Positions 33,651-45,450 of a stretch of DNA of 64,000 nt are shown piece after piece. The notes under the pieces are model-generated. The model worked only from the letters and a program-made list of their open reading frames with translations. It did no database searches and was not told where the DNA came from. Location of the stretch: NCBI GenBank assembly GCA_019155185.1, contig CM032811.1, positions 4,554,215-4,618,214 on the forward strand. Reading direction: 5' to 3'. The first letter of the stretch is position 1. Each line of letters opens with the position of its first letter. The DNA comes from Beaufortia kweichowensis. Lineage: Eukaryota; Chordata; Actinopteri; Cypriniformes; Gastromyzontidae. The translations under genes were made by a program, and so were the position numbers.

Positions 33651-36600
33651 CACATTCATCCAATGTAACAAATGGGCTTTTACAGCCTGATTTACTCCTA
33701 ACACCCTTCAACATTTTGGGTGTAAGGGCGGGATGTGCATTTACTGCTCTCTGATGTTGGGTTTTGGAGGAAGACTTTACTTAAATTGATGTACCATTGC
33801 TACTAGATTGTGTAAAATAACAGCATTACTATAGTTGGTACTTTGTTACTTTTAAATGATAATTGCTACATGTATCGATCTTAACTAGAACCCAGAATTC
33901 TAGAACCTTTGCAGAATAAGTATATATTTTAATAGCTTAATATTAATGTATACGTCCGAGAATGGCATGGCACAGCAAGTTTTTGAGTAGCAATTATGCA
34001 TACAAACACAGCCGAGGACTTTGACCAAATCAAACACAATGTTTTAAATGTTCATTAAATGCTTTTAGTAGGACATTTACGTGCTATGCAGTTGCATCAG
34101 CTATGGAATGATACTTAAAAAGTGCTGTTGTATGCGATAACAAGCACACTTTTCAATCAAAACATCTCACATTTAGACATTTGTCACGGTTTAAGATAAA
34201 ATCATAGATTTATTGGTGTGGAAATGTTCTGGTGGGCGAACTTGTGATGAACTACATCTGCGATTGCTTTGCTAAGACACCTGTGTGAACTTTACATTAA
34301 CTTGCATACATCCAGAAGAAATTACATTGGGACTAAAATGAGTAAAAAGTGAAGTTAAAGGTTTACTCATTGTTTGATATTGACATTTACTGATGTGACG
34401 ATGATATTTATTTATTTAATCGAATGCAGTGACAGATGTATGTTTGTAAACCCAGAGACTTTTAAGGGCCATTGTACTTCAAAACAACTAGGAAAATAAC
34501 CTAAGCCTAACGTTCCTGTAATTTGCAGAGACATATTTGGAAACCATACGTGATTGTGTGAACATACTTCTTAAGAAATATGATGCCTGGGGTTCTTGGT
34601 TGCGAGTTCTGTTAATGTACATGCTAAATGTAACATGTTTCTCTCAGTAATTGTGTTTTGTTTAGTTTTGCATCCGTGGGGATAAATCAAAGAGACTCAA
34701 AGTGTTCTAGAGTAGTGCGGGACATCGTGTAGTGGCACTAAATAAGTCTGAAGTTGATGGGTCCCCATGGGTTTGACCTTTTGAGGATGGCTCTGTATTC
34801 TGCTGGTTATAATGGTTGAAGTTGATTAGGACCCCGTGATGGCCACCACAATTGATTTCCATGAAAAGAATAGCTTAGACAAGACTTCCTTTGTTCGTCC
34901 TCACTCGGAGAAAAAAGTTTTGGATAATTTCCTTTTATCTTGTTCTGATCATATTTTGTTATGCATTTTGCCTTCACTTTGAAATATATTAAAATGGACT
35001 GATAAGGACTTTTTGTAAAATTGTAAAATATTTAGATGGCGTATATTTGTGTATTAGGGTCCTAATTAGTAGTGAACTGGTTTTATAGTCACAAATACAC
35101 TAAAATTTTGTTTTTTTATGAATTGTGTAGATATATATGTATATAAACAGCAATGTTGCAGTATACATTTACTCGTTTGTTTCTCTCGTCTGAATTGGTG
35201 CTTTATATTCTCCGCACGCTCTGAGTTTGGTTTTTGGTTGAATAGAATTAGTAGTGTGTGTTCACTGAATGCTACAATGCATTTAGACTTGCTCTGAGAG
35301 ATGGTCAGTCGCGTTTATCTCAAAAATATTTATGTAAAAAAATGAAACTTGTTGATTCTCGGCCAATATAGTTATGTAATGGCAAATACTTTAAAATAAA
35401 ATGATCCAATCCACCTAAATATGGGGAGGAATTAGACATTGTTGAATAAATTAGCCAAAATGCCTTCTTTTAGTTTATCCAAGGCCTTTCCCGGAGGTTT
35501 TTGGTTTCATTTCATAAATTACTGAGTTGTTTGAAGCCGTCTGAAGAACCGCAACGAAACGAAACAATGATGGAAACAAACCAATGAATTGCTCAAGCTC
35601 CCCAGTGAATCTTCCGGTAGGGAAACGGAGTCTCTCATGTAATAAGGCTTCAAAGCTGAGCTGTAGACTTCAGTGGAAGGTGGACAGGCAGTGTGTGGTG
35701 AAGTGTTGCTCATTGTTCCTCTGTTGCACCTTCCTTCTTATTAAGGAGCTTCAGAATTGCACCCCTGCCAAGACTCTTTATCCCTGCAGTGCTCCTCTCA
35801 TCTGATCTCTGTCTTCACAAACCTCTTGTGCAGGGAGAAGATTTTTTTCTCAGAAACATGTGATACCATTAGTGCCAAAAAAAGCTAAACAACCTTTTTG
35901 CCCGTGTGCGTAATTTCTCTCATTTGCTTTAATGATAATGTGTGTCCCTTTTTTTGATCCTTTCACAGTTTAATATGGACATTGTTAGCAAGTCATCAGT
36001 AGGTTGGTGTCCACCATATGTGTAAACACTGTGGTGTTATCAAAACGTTGTTCTGTTTGTTCGAGCTCAACTAATGGGGTTTGTGGGGTTGGGGGCGGGG
36101 CTGTGTTTTTGTCTGACCAATGGAAGATGAGGGTGGGTGTTTTATTTTTCCAAATCTTTTCAGGGATGCTAGTGGAACATAATGACAATGACATGATGAC
36201 ATTCACCTTTACTATACTATAAAAATGTCATGTTTTGACTGATATTTTACTTTAAATGCCTTATGTACACATCAGCAAATTTTTCGAAGAGGCTTAAACA
36301 GTAAAGTACAGTACAGTAGAGATTATAATACACCATTTATACCATGCAGCTTTGGGTGCGCAGGACTGGTTTATGTTGCATATACATGATGATTTTCAGT
36401 TCGATATTAGTGACTACCTGTGAAGTATTTTTTAGTACTTATTTTCAGTCTTGCATACACTAAGGTAAAACAAAATTTAATCTTAATGTAAACTTTTTAT
36501 TTTAGTAAAATAATTCATGTACACTGTCTAAAAAGTCATTTAAAGTCCAGTCAACTTGGTTTTACAAGTCATTTCAACAGTTTAAATAAAAGTGATGTGT

Positions 36601-37359
36601 TGAATTGTGACTAGACACAATTTTAAGACGACTAAAAAAATGTTTACTGATATTTAATTCTCTTATCTAGTTTAAGATTACTTTCTTGAATTCCCATCAA
36701 AATTGCTATACTGTAGGTTAGATTGTTAGTGAACTAATAGAAAAAATGAAAACCGTAATCAAAGAAGTGTTTCCATGGTAGGTACATTTCCCATTAATAA
36801 AGAACTTGTTGTTTTGTGTTGTAGGAGGAGGATACAACAATGTATATACGTGCAAAACCAAATCAATGAACTGCATTACAGCCGTGACCTACTGTGTGCT
36901 CAGTCCATTTGAATCAATGGGAAAGTTGTGTGACCTCCTCTCACTCTTTTGCTGCTAATACAATTAGAGTTTTATTGTGTGTCAGTTTATAGTGCTGTAA
37001 ATGCCACCCCCACCGTCATTATGCATGCGTTTTTCACCAAGATTAAAGGCTGTGACACCTAAACCATATAATCCACTTTGTCCTAATGGCCAGTTTGCAG
37101 AACAAAGCTTGGAATTGTAAGAATTCAGTTTTTCCTGCAGGATTGTTTTTGCAGCTGATGGCATTTGCACAAAAACAAAATTAACTTTTTTGTTGTATTG
37201 GATGTAACATTGCATGGGTACAAATGTAGTCAAAGTTTCTGAAAAGAAAATACTGAAGATAATCACATAAACATGCTTTAAATAGTATTTAAAAAGCACT
37301 TACTTTTAGTCTTTTGTTAAATTGTGATAACATTTTTTTCTGAATTCCTTAGAACACAA
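33115..37359 (+). other. Putative start of first intron; mostly unremarkable
   Basis: If the donor at 33115 is used, this is intron. 35500-35810 is a balanced patch that could be conserved. 36040-36150 contains a GC-box-like gttgggggcggggctgtg and an inverted CCAAT (gaccaatgg), which could be a minor promoter or repeat. An acceptor-like ttgttttgtgttgtag|gagg ends at 36826. Otherwise AT-rich sequence. Confidence 0.3.
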
Positions 37360-38050
37360 ACAGCGTATAGTGTTGCATCCTGTAATTAGCATTCGAAAGG
37401 TCTTGCGCATGATTTTCACAACACCTCATTCATAACAATACATCATTGTTTTCCACCCCTGTTTGTTTAAACTGCGTTACATTTGACAGGAATGGTAAAT
37501 CCTACTGTACGTGACGCTCACGTTCACTTGTTTTAAGAGGAATCCACTAATTTTCGTACGCTCAGGCGACTGGCTTTGTCCCTCTCAGACAGCATATAAA
37601 TCATCGTCACTCGATACAGTTCATGTATTAACTTGGCTTCACGAACGCGTTCACCTTCTCAACATGAGCGCTGTTAATGTGATGATGAGTGCATGGGGTG
37701 CGGGAGGGGGTGTGTTTGCTTGCCCGGAGCATTACGTTTAGTTGAAGCTGCGGTCTGTCATGCTGTGATTTATCGCATGTACAGCTAATGGCAGCCTGTC
37801 TAGATGACAACATTTTATTGGACTTGAAAGTTGGAGGAGAGGGAAAAATACCGTAGTTCTCTTCATTTTCAAAACCACTCAGCGGCGACTGGTCAAGCGA
37901 GCCGTCGCGTTACGCTGAATGAGGGAATTTGCTCTCTCTCTTTTTCTATAGCGAAACTTTGTTAATCTCAGGAAAATTCTCATTGAAAGAGACGCGATCT
38001 CTGTACGGCCACGCAGCTGTCGGGGCTTTGCGTTTTAAATGTGAAGCGTA
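37360..38050. promoter_or_regulatory. Candidate conserved non-coding element (large)
   Basis: Long balanced block with CpG-containing words (cactaattttcgtacgctca, ctcagcggcgactggtcaag) and ATTA cores. The 76- and 61-codon opposing frames in it are unrecognised. Strong enhancer-like texture, 4-5 kb into the putative intron. Confidence 0.42.
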
Positions 38051-38619
38051 GCTCGTGTTTTTATGAAATGTGACTCTGGGTTTTCTCACCCGACTGTTTT
38101 TTCACACAGTCGGAGGAAAGAAAAGCTTTTTCTTCACTTCAGTGGGTCCGGACATTGTGTATTCTAAAAGTGGGATCAGGGACAACAGCTGCCACATTTA
38201 CATTCAAATGACTTTCCAGATATCCTGCTTCATAGTCTGGGCATCTATTCCCATGCAATTTCAGCAGGTATGCTCCCCCCCCCGATCTGGCATTTTGAGT
38301 CGCGAAGCTATTTTACACAAAGAATGAAATAATTTATACAGCAATTCCATATTTTGAAAAGAAACCTTTTTCGATGGTTTTAATTTTTCCCCAGGGGATG
38401 AGGGAGGAAACATTGTAAATCTTGTAAACCCGTAGAAATGAAAAATCACAGGTGAGATCAATGTTATATCCCAGTTGTTTCTCCTAGACAGAATTGCAAT
38501 TACAGAACATGGAGAACAAATGGAGACTTTTAGTTTAGTCTTCTGCTTCTCAGATTTTCTTTTTTGAGAAAATACTCCAGTAATCTCAAAGAGATCTCAT
38601 GTAGAAGTTGGAAGGAGAT

Positions 38620-38925
38620 AAAATGAAATAATAACTATTTTATGTTTTTTCATCTCTTCTCCATTTGTTGGGTATTATTGCTTCTGGTTTGTGCATTTTA
38701 ATTCACATAAATCCCACAAAGCCTCAAAAATTTGTGTTCTTTTTTGTCACATCCATAACACATGTATGTTTCCCTCCTCTTAAATAGAAACGTGTATAGA
38801 CTGTCTGGACTCTATCGACAAGGTTTTAGTTTAAACTGATGGTTCAATATATGGGTAATAAATACATTCTGTGAGAATTTATATTTCAAGTTTTGACTGA
38901 AAATGTCACATCCATAATGCTGCAG
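38620..38925 (+). mobile_element. M1 dispersed MITE-like repeat, partial
   Basis: Contains atttgttgggtattattgct, tctggtttgtgcattttaat, gtcacatccataac (twice), taataaatacattctgtgag and tcaagttttgactgaaaatg in the same order as the 7572-8000 and 51690-51960 copies. Confidence 0.6.
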
Positions 38926-39039
38926 TTGCCCTAAAAAACCTGAGACAAAGTTAAAAAGAAACAAAAAACTCATTAATTCTTCATAGCTATGAAGGAAAAA
39001 TCCTCCATGCAATAGATTTGTCCTCTGGGAATGAGCCGA

Positions 39040-39400
39040 GTTGTGTATCCGCGTGTTGCGTATTTGTTCAAATTGCTGAATGCAGATCGCAGGGATTTTG
39101 AAAAATAGCATTTGAAACAATTAAACAAATGATGAGCTCGCTTCGGTTGACATGCGAAAGAAATGGCGCTTTTGAATCTTGGGTAATTAATCAATTACTG
39201 GCTGTTTGCCGTTAGCAGTGGTGCAATGCCAAAGTGAGGTCAGATTTAAGGTTTCTTCATTTATCCTTGTACCCTGGCATTGTCTGTGTTGCTTGAGCAT
39301 GCTAATGGACCTCATGGCCTGTAAACGACCTTATTACTCATCTCAGGAATGAAACGGATTCACATGGTTGTGTTTAATACCAACAGTTTTTCTTTGTTGG
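39040..39400. promoter_or_regulatory. Candidate conserved non-coding element
   Basis: Balanced unique sequence with a near-palindromic homeodomain cluster gggtaattaatcaattactgg at 39181-39201 and aaacaattaaacaaatg near 39116. The neighbouring tgccgttagcagtggtgcaatgc is repeat-free. Confidence 0.42.
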
Positions 39401-40500
39401 CCAATTGGTTGAATGGGTAGGTGATGAATGCTCTCTGTATAGTTGTGTTTTGATAAGAGTCAACGCTCGCCTTTTTGACCCTCACGGCCTTTTGTGTTAG
39501 AACCTAAAACATCTGCCCTGCCATGATCATGTGGGGTCACTGCCCCCCTTCTTGCTCGCTTTAGGTACAGGACAGGGCTTAACTATATTTTTACATTGTC
39601 TGAAGAAAATATATGTAGGATTTGGCTGTATAAATATCACTGTGAATCCTTAAAAATATGAATGTCATGTTTGCCTCAGCAACCAACATTAATGAGCATC
39701 TTTGTACCCTATCGATTACTTTTCTCCTCACTGCAAGGCCAGCATGACATGGGGTTCTTATCCTTGTTCCTGTTGAAGAATCTCATTGGCCGTATCAGAC
39801 TGAACTGCTCTTTGGGAGTAGGGCTTAATATGTGCACTTGATCCACTTTCCAAACAGGATGAAGGTTCATGTTACCCATCTCGCAGCAAAGAAAACAGTG
39901 CACCCATTGTGTCCTGCATTTCACGCTACACATGTAACAATTTCAATGATGACTCGCATAAGTCACTGAAAGCTAATCACGATCCACTTGCACGAGACTT
40001 GGATTTCAGCTTTTGTCGCCAGAGTTCAAATTACTCTCACGGGCTTGAACGGCCCTCATATTTCCGCTCAGGTGTCTGGAATCGCACCTCGGAGAACCGG
40101 ACGTCTGTCTGACGTATGCCGCTCATAGATCGTGTGAGGTATTTTTGTAATGAGTAACAGAAAGGAGGTTTATGTGCATTTGGAAATTATTAAAGCTCTT
40201 TGATTTATACAGGATTTATTCAGGTGGTTTTATAGTCCCTTATAAAAGTTGGTCTTTGAATCTAGACCTGGTTTTGGACGTTTATTGTGTTGCAGCTTGA
40301 CTAACTGATGCGTGCGCAGCTTGAAGCTGAAAAAGTATGTAATTGCATTGTTAATTCTTTTGTTTAAAATGTCAAATTTATGCGTGATGTAGTTGTTAGC
40401 ATATTTTGCCTGCACCTGTTGAGTCTTAATGTTCATTTGGGTGACGCAGGTGTAAGCCGAGCCTATCAAACCTTCCAACTGCAGCACTGTCCTTTTTTTT
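39401..40500. promoter_or_regulatory. Mixed intronic DNA with possible conserved patches
   Basis: Patches at 39720-39900 (tctcattggccgtatcagac) and 39900-40130 (agtcactgaaagctaatcac) are balanced and unique. Small frames on both strands show no domain. No repeat identified. Confidence 0.25.
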
Positions 40501-40873
40501 AATGTTCAACATTTAAAATTATGTAAAAAAGATGCATTCTATGCACATCGCTAGGCTGTAACGCTTTTCGCCTGATCAAGTCTTTTTCACATTGCATCAT
40601 GTGTTTATTGCTGATAGATTAGGCCTATATTGATCTTGAGATACGGTGCTCAAATTTTCATTTATAATACTGAAGTCAATGCTTTAAAATACTGAAATAA
40701 TGATTTTATTTAAAGCTGGCATCCTAAACACTGATTTGGCATTTTTTTATGTTGAACATTTAAAATTATGTAGAAAGATGCATACACACCCCTAATATCT
40801 ATGCATATCGTTGAGGGTGTAAACAAAGATATGCTTTTCGCCTCATAAAGGCTTTAGGTTCACATTGCATCAT
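40501..40873 (+). repeat. Diverged local direct repeat
   Basis: The ordered words tgttcaacatttaaaattatgta, agatgcat, gcttttcgcct and ttcacattgcatcatg at 40501-40600 recur at 40748-40873. The intervening part (tgtgtttattgctg, cttgagata, atactgaagt, gctggcatcctaaacac) recurs diverged at 41806-41985. This is an old local duplication. Confidence 0.55.
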
Positions 40874-41080
40874 GAAACGAAGCAGCGACACATTTTGTGT
40901 TTGTTATCCTGTGCGAGTGACTCATTGAACTCCAGTGGCCATGCTGCAACCTCAGCTCTAGAGAACAGGAGTATAAAAGCAGTGACTAAGCCTGGGCCGC
41001 TGACGAAACTCGCTCCATCCTGTGGCATATCTGCCGCCTCCTTCAAAAAAAGACTCTAGGGATGAGTATACGTATGCGAG

Positions 41081-41108
41081 CGCGAGAGAGAGAGGGAGAG
41101 AGAGAGAC
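41081..41108. repeat. (GA)n-rich purine tract
   Basis: A short gagagaga/gggagaga tract of about 28 bp. It may act as a GAGA-type or purine-tract element. Confidence 0.8.
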
Positions 41109-41159
41109 AAATAAGAGTATTTGGAAAGGAAGAACAAAGTGAGGTGTAAATAATAAGAT

Positions 41160-41470
41160 GTCCTTATGCTGGTTACATTACACAGGCAGTTTTTCCTGAC
41201 AGCCTTCACATCTTTAACCGCTATCAGACTAACACACTGGCGCCCACATTTTCTGCGTGCATGCGTTCCTCTCTTCAGATTAGACTCCCTTGTGGCGTTT
41301 CATCATGTGGCACATAATCTTATGCAAGATGGTGAAATGGCAGTTAATTTGCAGGTAATTAGGCCCTAGTGATTTGGCATTGAAAGGACAGCAGAAAAGA
41401 AAGCTACGCTTAAATGTCATAGAGGCGGTGGCACTCATTACATTAGGAATGTTTTTATTGCAATAACTGC
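41160..41470. promoter_or_regulatory. Candidate conserved non-coding element
   Basis: Balanced unique sequence with ttgcaggtaattaggcccta (TAATTAG core near 41354) and catcatgtggcacataatct. A 67-codon plus frame and an 83-codon minus frame overlap it without recognisable content. Confidence 0.4.
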
Positions 41471-41796
41471 TACGTAATGTTCTCAGCCATTAATCTCTGA
41501 AAGTCACGTAATGTTACTTTAGATACAGTACATTAGACGTACAGTAATTTCTGCCCGATTAAACAGCAGTTTTTCATTGATGCCCTGGTTCACATTGCAG
41601 GTTTAAAGAAGGAAATGTAGTTTGTGCTGTCGTGGTTCATGTTATAAGTGAAGTGGGTTATTCCTGAGCCTTGAGTGACATCAAAAATAGTCACCAGATT
41701 GGTTGAAGCAACGTTGCTGTAATGTTAGGTTTAGGTTTCAAAATTTTATAATGAAATTAGAGGCATCAGAGTCATAGCCATAAAAATAATGATGAG

Positions 41797-41985
41797 TAGG
41801 TAATGTGTTTATTGCTGTAAATGATGGATTATATAGTATTTTGAGATATAGTAATGTAATTTTAATTTATGATTTTAAATACTGAAGTTAATTATTTTAT
41901 TGGCACTGCATTTTATTATTTTGCACACAAATACCACAAGTTGGCTACCTAAACACCAATTTTAATCTTTGACGAGCATTTAAAC
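41797..41985 (+). repeat. Diverged copy of the 40598-40745 segment
   Basis: tgtgtttattgctg, ttttgagatatag, atactgaagtta and ctacctaaacacc repeat the order seen at 40598-40745. See the local direct repeat above. Confidence 0.45.
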
Positions 41986-42289
41986 GTAAAAATATTACCC
42001 ACGCGACATTTAAGCTTTTTCTAAGCAAGTGTTTTTTTACTCAAAATGAGATTTTAAAATATTAAGTTGTAATGTGTTTTTGTGTTTGAGACACTTTATG
42101 CTTTTGTGACATCAAGTCACATCGCACTTGTGAAAACACGCCTTTACAGGATTAACCTTATTATTTTTTGTCACAGTCATTCTGCTCTATAAAAGAGCAT
42201 CACTGCGATGAAACCGGCTCTTTCTGTACCACTTTTGTTATATTGCGTTATTATTTTTTAGAAACGCATTTAGAGTAAAAAATGTTTTT

Positions 42290-43090
42290 GCTTTATTTTT
42301 GTCTGCTCTGCTCACCCATTTGACCGCTCAGCTCGGAGCGCTTTCGAAATATCTTGTTCAGTACACGACCTCAGAGAGTAGCAGGACCATCAAAGCACAA
42401 GAAATAAATAGATACGTTTGAATTCTGACGTCACCCACCTTTTCCCCTCCGGCCCTCGTCCTCAATCGGGCAAGTCAAATACAAATCCTGTATCGAAAAG
42501 AGGGTCTTGGGGGAGAAGTAGCTCTGATTCTGTAATGAAAGACACGGTAACCCATCTAATACAACAGCAATTACAGTCGGCCAATTAAAAGGCTTACTAA
42601 GGAATTTGGCCCTTGCGCATGGGTCCGGCTCTCATAAAGAGGGTGCGGTCATGCAGAAACATCGTGCAGACACTGCAGATAATTATGGGTGGCCATTTGA
42701 GAAAATTGAATCAGCTTTGTAATTGGAAAATGAAACTGAACAATGAACAGCTACAGCTACAGAAAAAAATCTAAGATTTAGAGATCACATTATCAATCTG
42801 ATAAAGCCTTTGTTCGAAGGGCTGAATTACCAGAACATTTCTAAGTCACAGGTGTGTCAAGCCCGGCGCTGTGGAGTAAATTGATTGATTGCTATGAAGA
42901 CAGAAGCTGATTGGTCGTTTATTATGTAAGAGCAATGGCACTTATTCATAAAACATGAGCAGAATGAATTTTGCATGTCATTCATTATGTAATTGCCCTA
43001 TTGAATTTAAAGCAACAAATTATGCATAATTTGCACTGAAATTCATTATCATTGTGTTGTTTGCATTTGTTTTCCTGCACATGACCCACT
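42290..43090. promoter_or_regulatory. Candidate conserved non-coding element cluster
   Basis: The block 42580-43090 is the most enhancer-like of the window. It has gcagataattatgggtggcc, the octamer-like ttttgcatgtcattcattatg (about 42969), tgtaattgccctattgaatt and the symmetric attatgcataatttgcac (about 43019). These match POU and homeodomain site types. No open frame crosses it. Confidence 0.45.
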
Positions 43091-43629
43091 TTTCTACCAT
43101 CACACAATACGTTTTGTCCTGTTTTGTTTGTACCATAAATAACTTTGCTAAAAATAAAGGCGTTTTATAAAAGACAACATGGTTTACTTTCTAGATGCAT
43201 GTTAAAACATAATTCTGTAAAGTGTAGACACTGACCTCTCATTTGATTGGCAGAGGCCTCGTACATCTTAATTTGTTTGTTTGTTATGGTGTCTCAGTCG
43301 TAAGACACGGCGAGAGAATTTCCGCTGCACTTTGTTAAGATCACTTCACTAAGACCTGAGCCAGTCAGACAGAAATATTGATCACTTCTAATTTGCTTTT
43401 AAACCTCCCACTCTATTTCTCTCTCTCGTTCGCTCTCATTGGGTTTGTTTGGCATGGCACACTACCACACAACTCTGGGGATTTTTGCAGGATACACTGT
43501 GTGCAGATTTTCTGGATGTTGTAATCTGTTGATATGCTATATTTGCCAAAATCCAGTACGCTGAGAGCACACTAAGTCCAATACTGTATCCCAAAATGCA
43601 ATGCAGTCAACTTGAGCTTTGGTTATTAG

Positions 43630-44362
43630 TAGGTATGTCCCGATCAGGTTTTTTTGCCCTCGAGTCATTTGATTTTGAGTATCTGCCGATACAGAGTCCC
43701 GATCCGATACTTCTATAATACATAAAAAAAGAATAAAGAAGAGCAAAGAAACAGATCCAGGATGTTCCTTATTTTTTATTTAATTCACCTTATTTTAACA
43801 TTCAACAACTCTGTTAACAAACAGAGCACTTCTGTGAGGTAGCTTGAACAATCAAGTAATAAATAACGTAAATTCTTCACTTTTGGACTTTAGTGCAACA
43901 GTAAATATAAAAAAAAGTGTAATATAAAAACAAATAGCACCTCAACTTAAAATACCCGGCAGGCATGTAAACAAATAAAAGTGCCACAGTGTTTGCAAAG
44001 CCAGTAATGTGCTTTTAGGAACTGCACTCCTAACTCTTACTGCGCACGCGTTGCTGTTTCTGTGTGGAGTCAAGAGGTCTAACTCTGTGCCACTGCATAA
44101 CTATAGATGTGTTAAAAATAATGAAAATATGTCGGAGCCTGTGGCTGAGTGGACAGCGCTCCAGACATATACAGCGCAACTGCGCTTCGGCGACGCGAGT
44201 TCGAATCCCGGTTCTGGTATCCTTTCCTATAAAAAAATAATGAGAATATATATACATATATATCCGAGTCCTGATCGGGAAGTAACGTCCGATTCCGATA
44301 GAGTCTGAAACCACGTGATCGGGCCCGATTTCCGATCACGTGATCGGATCGGGACATCCCTA
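43630..44362. mobile_element. hAT-type MITE
   Basis: The 733-bp element starts TAGGTATGTCCCGATC and ends with the complement of TAGGGATGTCCCGATC (15 of 16 positions match). It is flanked by an exact 8-bp duplication GTTATTAG (43622-43629 and 44363-44370), diagnostic of hAT-type insertion. The right third is dense in the palindromic word gatcacgtgatcgg. No transposase frame. A SINE is nested at 44131-44232. The exact target duplication suggests modest age. Confidence 0.85.
44131..44232 (+). mobile_element. tRNA-Ser-like SINE nested in the hAT MITE
   Basis: The head resembles a tRNA: box A-like gtggctgagtgg at 44141 and box B-like gagttcgaatcccgg near 44198, in the spacing of a class II (Ser/Leu-like) tRNA. 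A short tail, tcctttcctataaaa, follows. It is bounded by a 17-bp direct repeat (44114-44130 and 44233-44249; one mismatch, aataatga(a/g)aatat). The short body and target duplication mark it as a SINE insertion rather than a tRNA gene; no 3' acceptor-stem match is formed. Confidence 0.7.
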
Positions 44363-44609
44363 GTTATTAGTGTCGGAAATAAACAGAAAGGAATTTTAAC
44401 TGCTATTGTTAACATCGTGCTTTATTGCAATTCTTCTCTCATTTGATATGATAATATATACGGATTAAAAAATTGCATACTTCCATAACTTGTTACATTT
44501 ATCTGAAAGCCACAAGTGGAAATTCATCAGGTGAAAAATAAAAGTCTGATTATTTAAACAGCAAGATATGTTGCTGAATCTAACCTCTATATGAGCAAAC
44601 GTAATGGTA

Positions 44610-44705
44610 ATGTTTGTGTAACGCTTTACTATAATGTTGTATTTGTTATTATTAGTAAATGCATTAGCTAACATAAACTAACAATGAGAATTTTTTTTAT
44701 TGCTT
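44610..44705 (+). repeat. Dispersed repeat fragment (gtaaatgcattagctaacat type)
   Basis: Contains aacgctttactataatgttg and tagtaaatgcattagctaac, then ataaactaacaatgag, a word order I recognise from a widespread vertebrate dispersed repeat. Superfamily not assigned. Confidence 0.45.
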
Positions 44706-44711
44706 ATTAAT

Positions 44712-44941
44712 CTTCTTATAACTGTCACTGCACATATTGAGCTTACATATAAAAATGCAGTATCCAAACTACAGTTTTTAAAATTTTAGATATTTTACTT
44801 TTTTATATTTTATATTATATTTTTTATTTGAGGCATTTTTAGAAATAACATTTTGTTTGTTTATTATTATAAAAAAATAGTTTTTTGTGAGTTTTATACC
44901 TTTCCATCAATATGTAGTTTGGATGGGTGACAGTTAACAGT
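44712..44941. mobile_element. M3 hairpin MITE copy
   Basis: The left arm reads cttataactgtcactgcaca, ttgagcttacat; the right arm reads tacctttccatcaatatgta and ends gggtgacagttaacag, the complement of the left terminal repeat. The TTAA flanks are degraded here. Confidence 0.55.
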
Positions 44942-45029
44942 TACTGATGTTTGCCTTTTCAGTTTTAACAAAGTGTGTTATACCATCCTGTACCATCCAA
45001 AATCTTGAAAACATCTATTTTGAAATGGT

Positions 45030-45450
45030 CTCTGTCATGCTGAATGACAAGACTGTATCAGATGGTAAAGTACAGGGAGTTGGTAATTGGACTGACATAG
45101 CTCGCCAGAAGGCACAGGCTCTCCTCACTTCATTTTCAGAAGGAACTGGCGCCGGTTCAAGGCCGCTACGTGTGCAGCTAGAAAGGTTTTCAAGGGGCAG
45201 GGCCCGACGCTGAGAGGGACTTGTCAATATATTTTGTTGAGCGTTAGGCAGCAAAGTGGAGTGATAGCTCTCAAGGGTACTGCCCTTAAGCTGTTTTTCT
45301 ATAAATATTAATCAGGCCCACGAGCTTGCCTGGAAGGTGGCTCAGCGCTTTTTTGGCTTGTGTCAATGACTGTGGCTCAACGTGACGAGCTGTGAAGGGT
45401 GAGAGGAGATGACAACTCTCATTTCTGTTCTGATTTCATAATTCAAATGA
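45030..45450. promoter_or_regulatory. Candidate conserved non-coding element
   Basis: Balanced unique block (gacatagctcgccagaaggc, ctataaatattaatcaggcc, gctcaacgtgacgagctgtg). Opposing frames of 88 and 79 codons overlap each other, so neither is persuasive. Confidence 0.4.

Noticed and set aside
36060..36150. GC-box plus CCAAT as a second promoter
   Set aside because: The GC-rich patch is under 100 bp, lacks CpG clustering and any exon-like continuation.
44131..44215. A functional tRNA gene (box A and box B both present)
   Set aside because: It is bounded by a 17-bp target duplication, followed by a short SINE-like tail, and lies inside a hAT MITE; the acceptor stem does not close.
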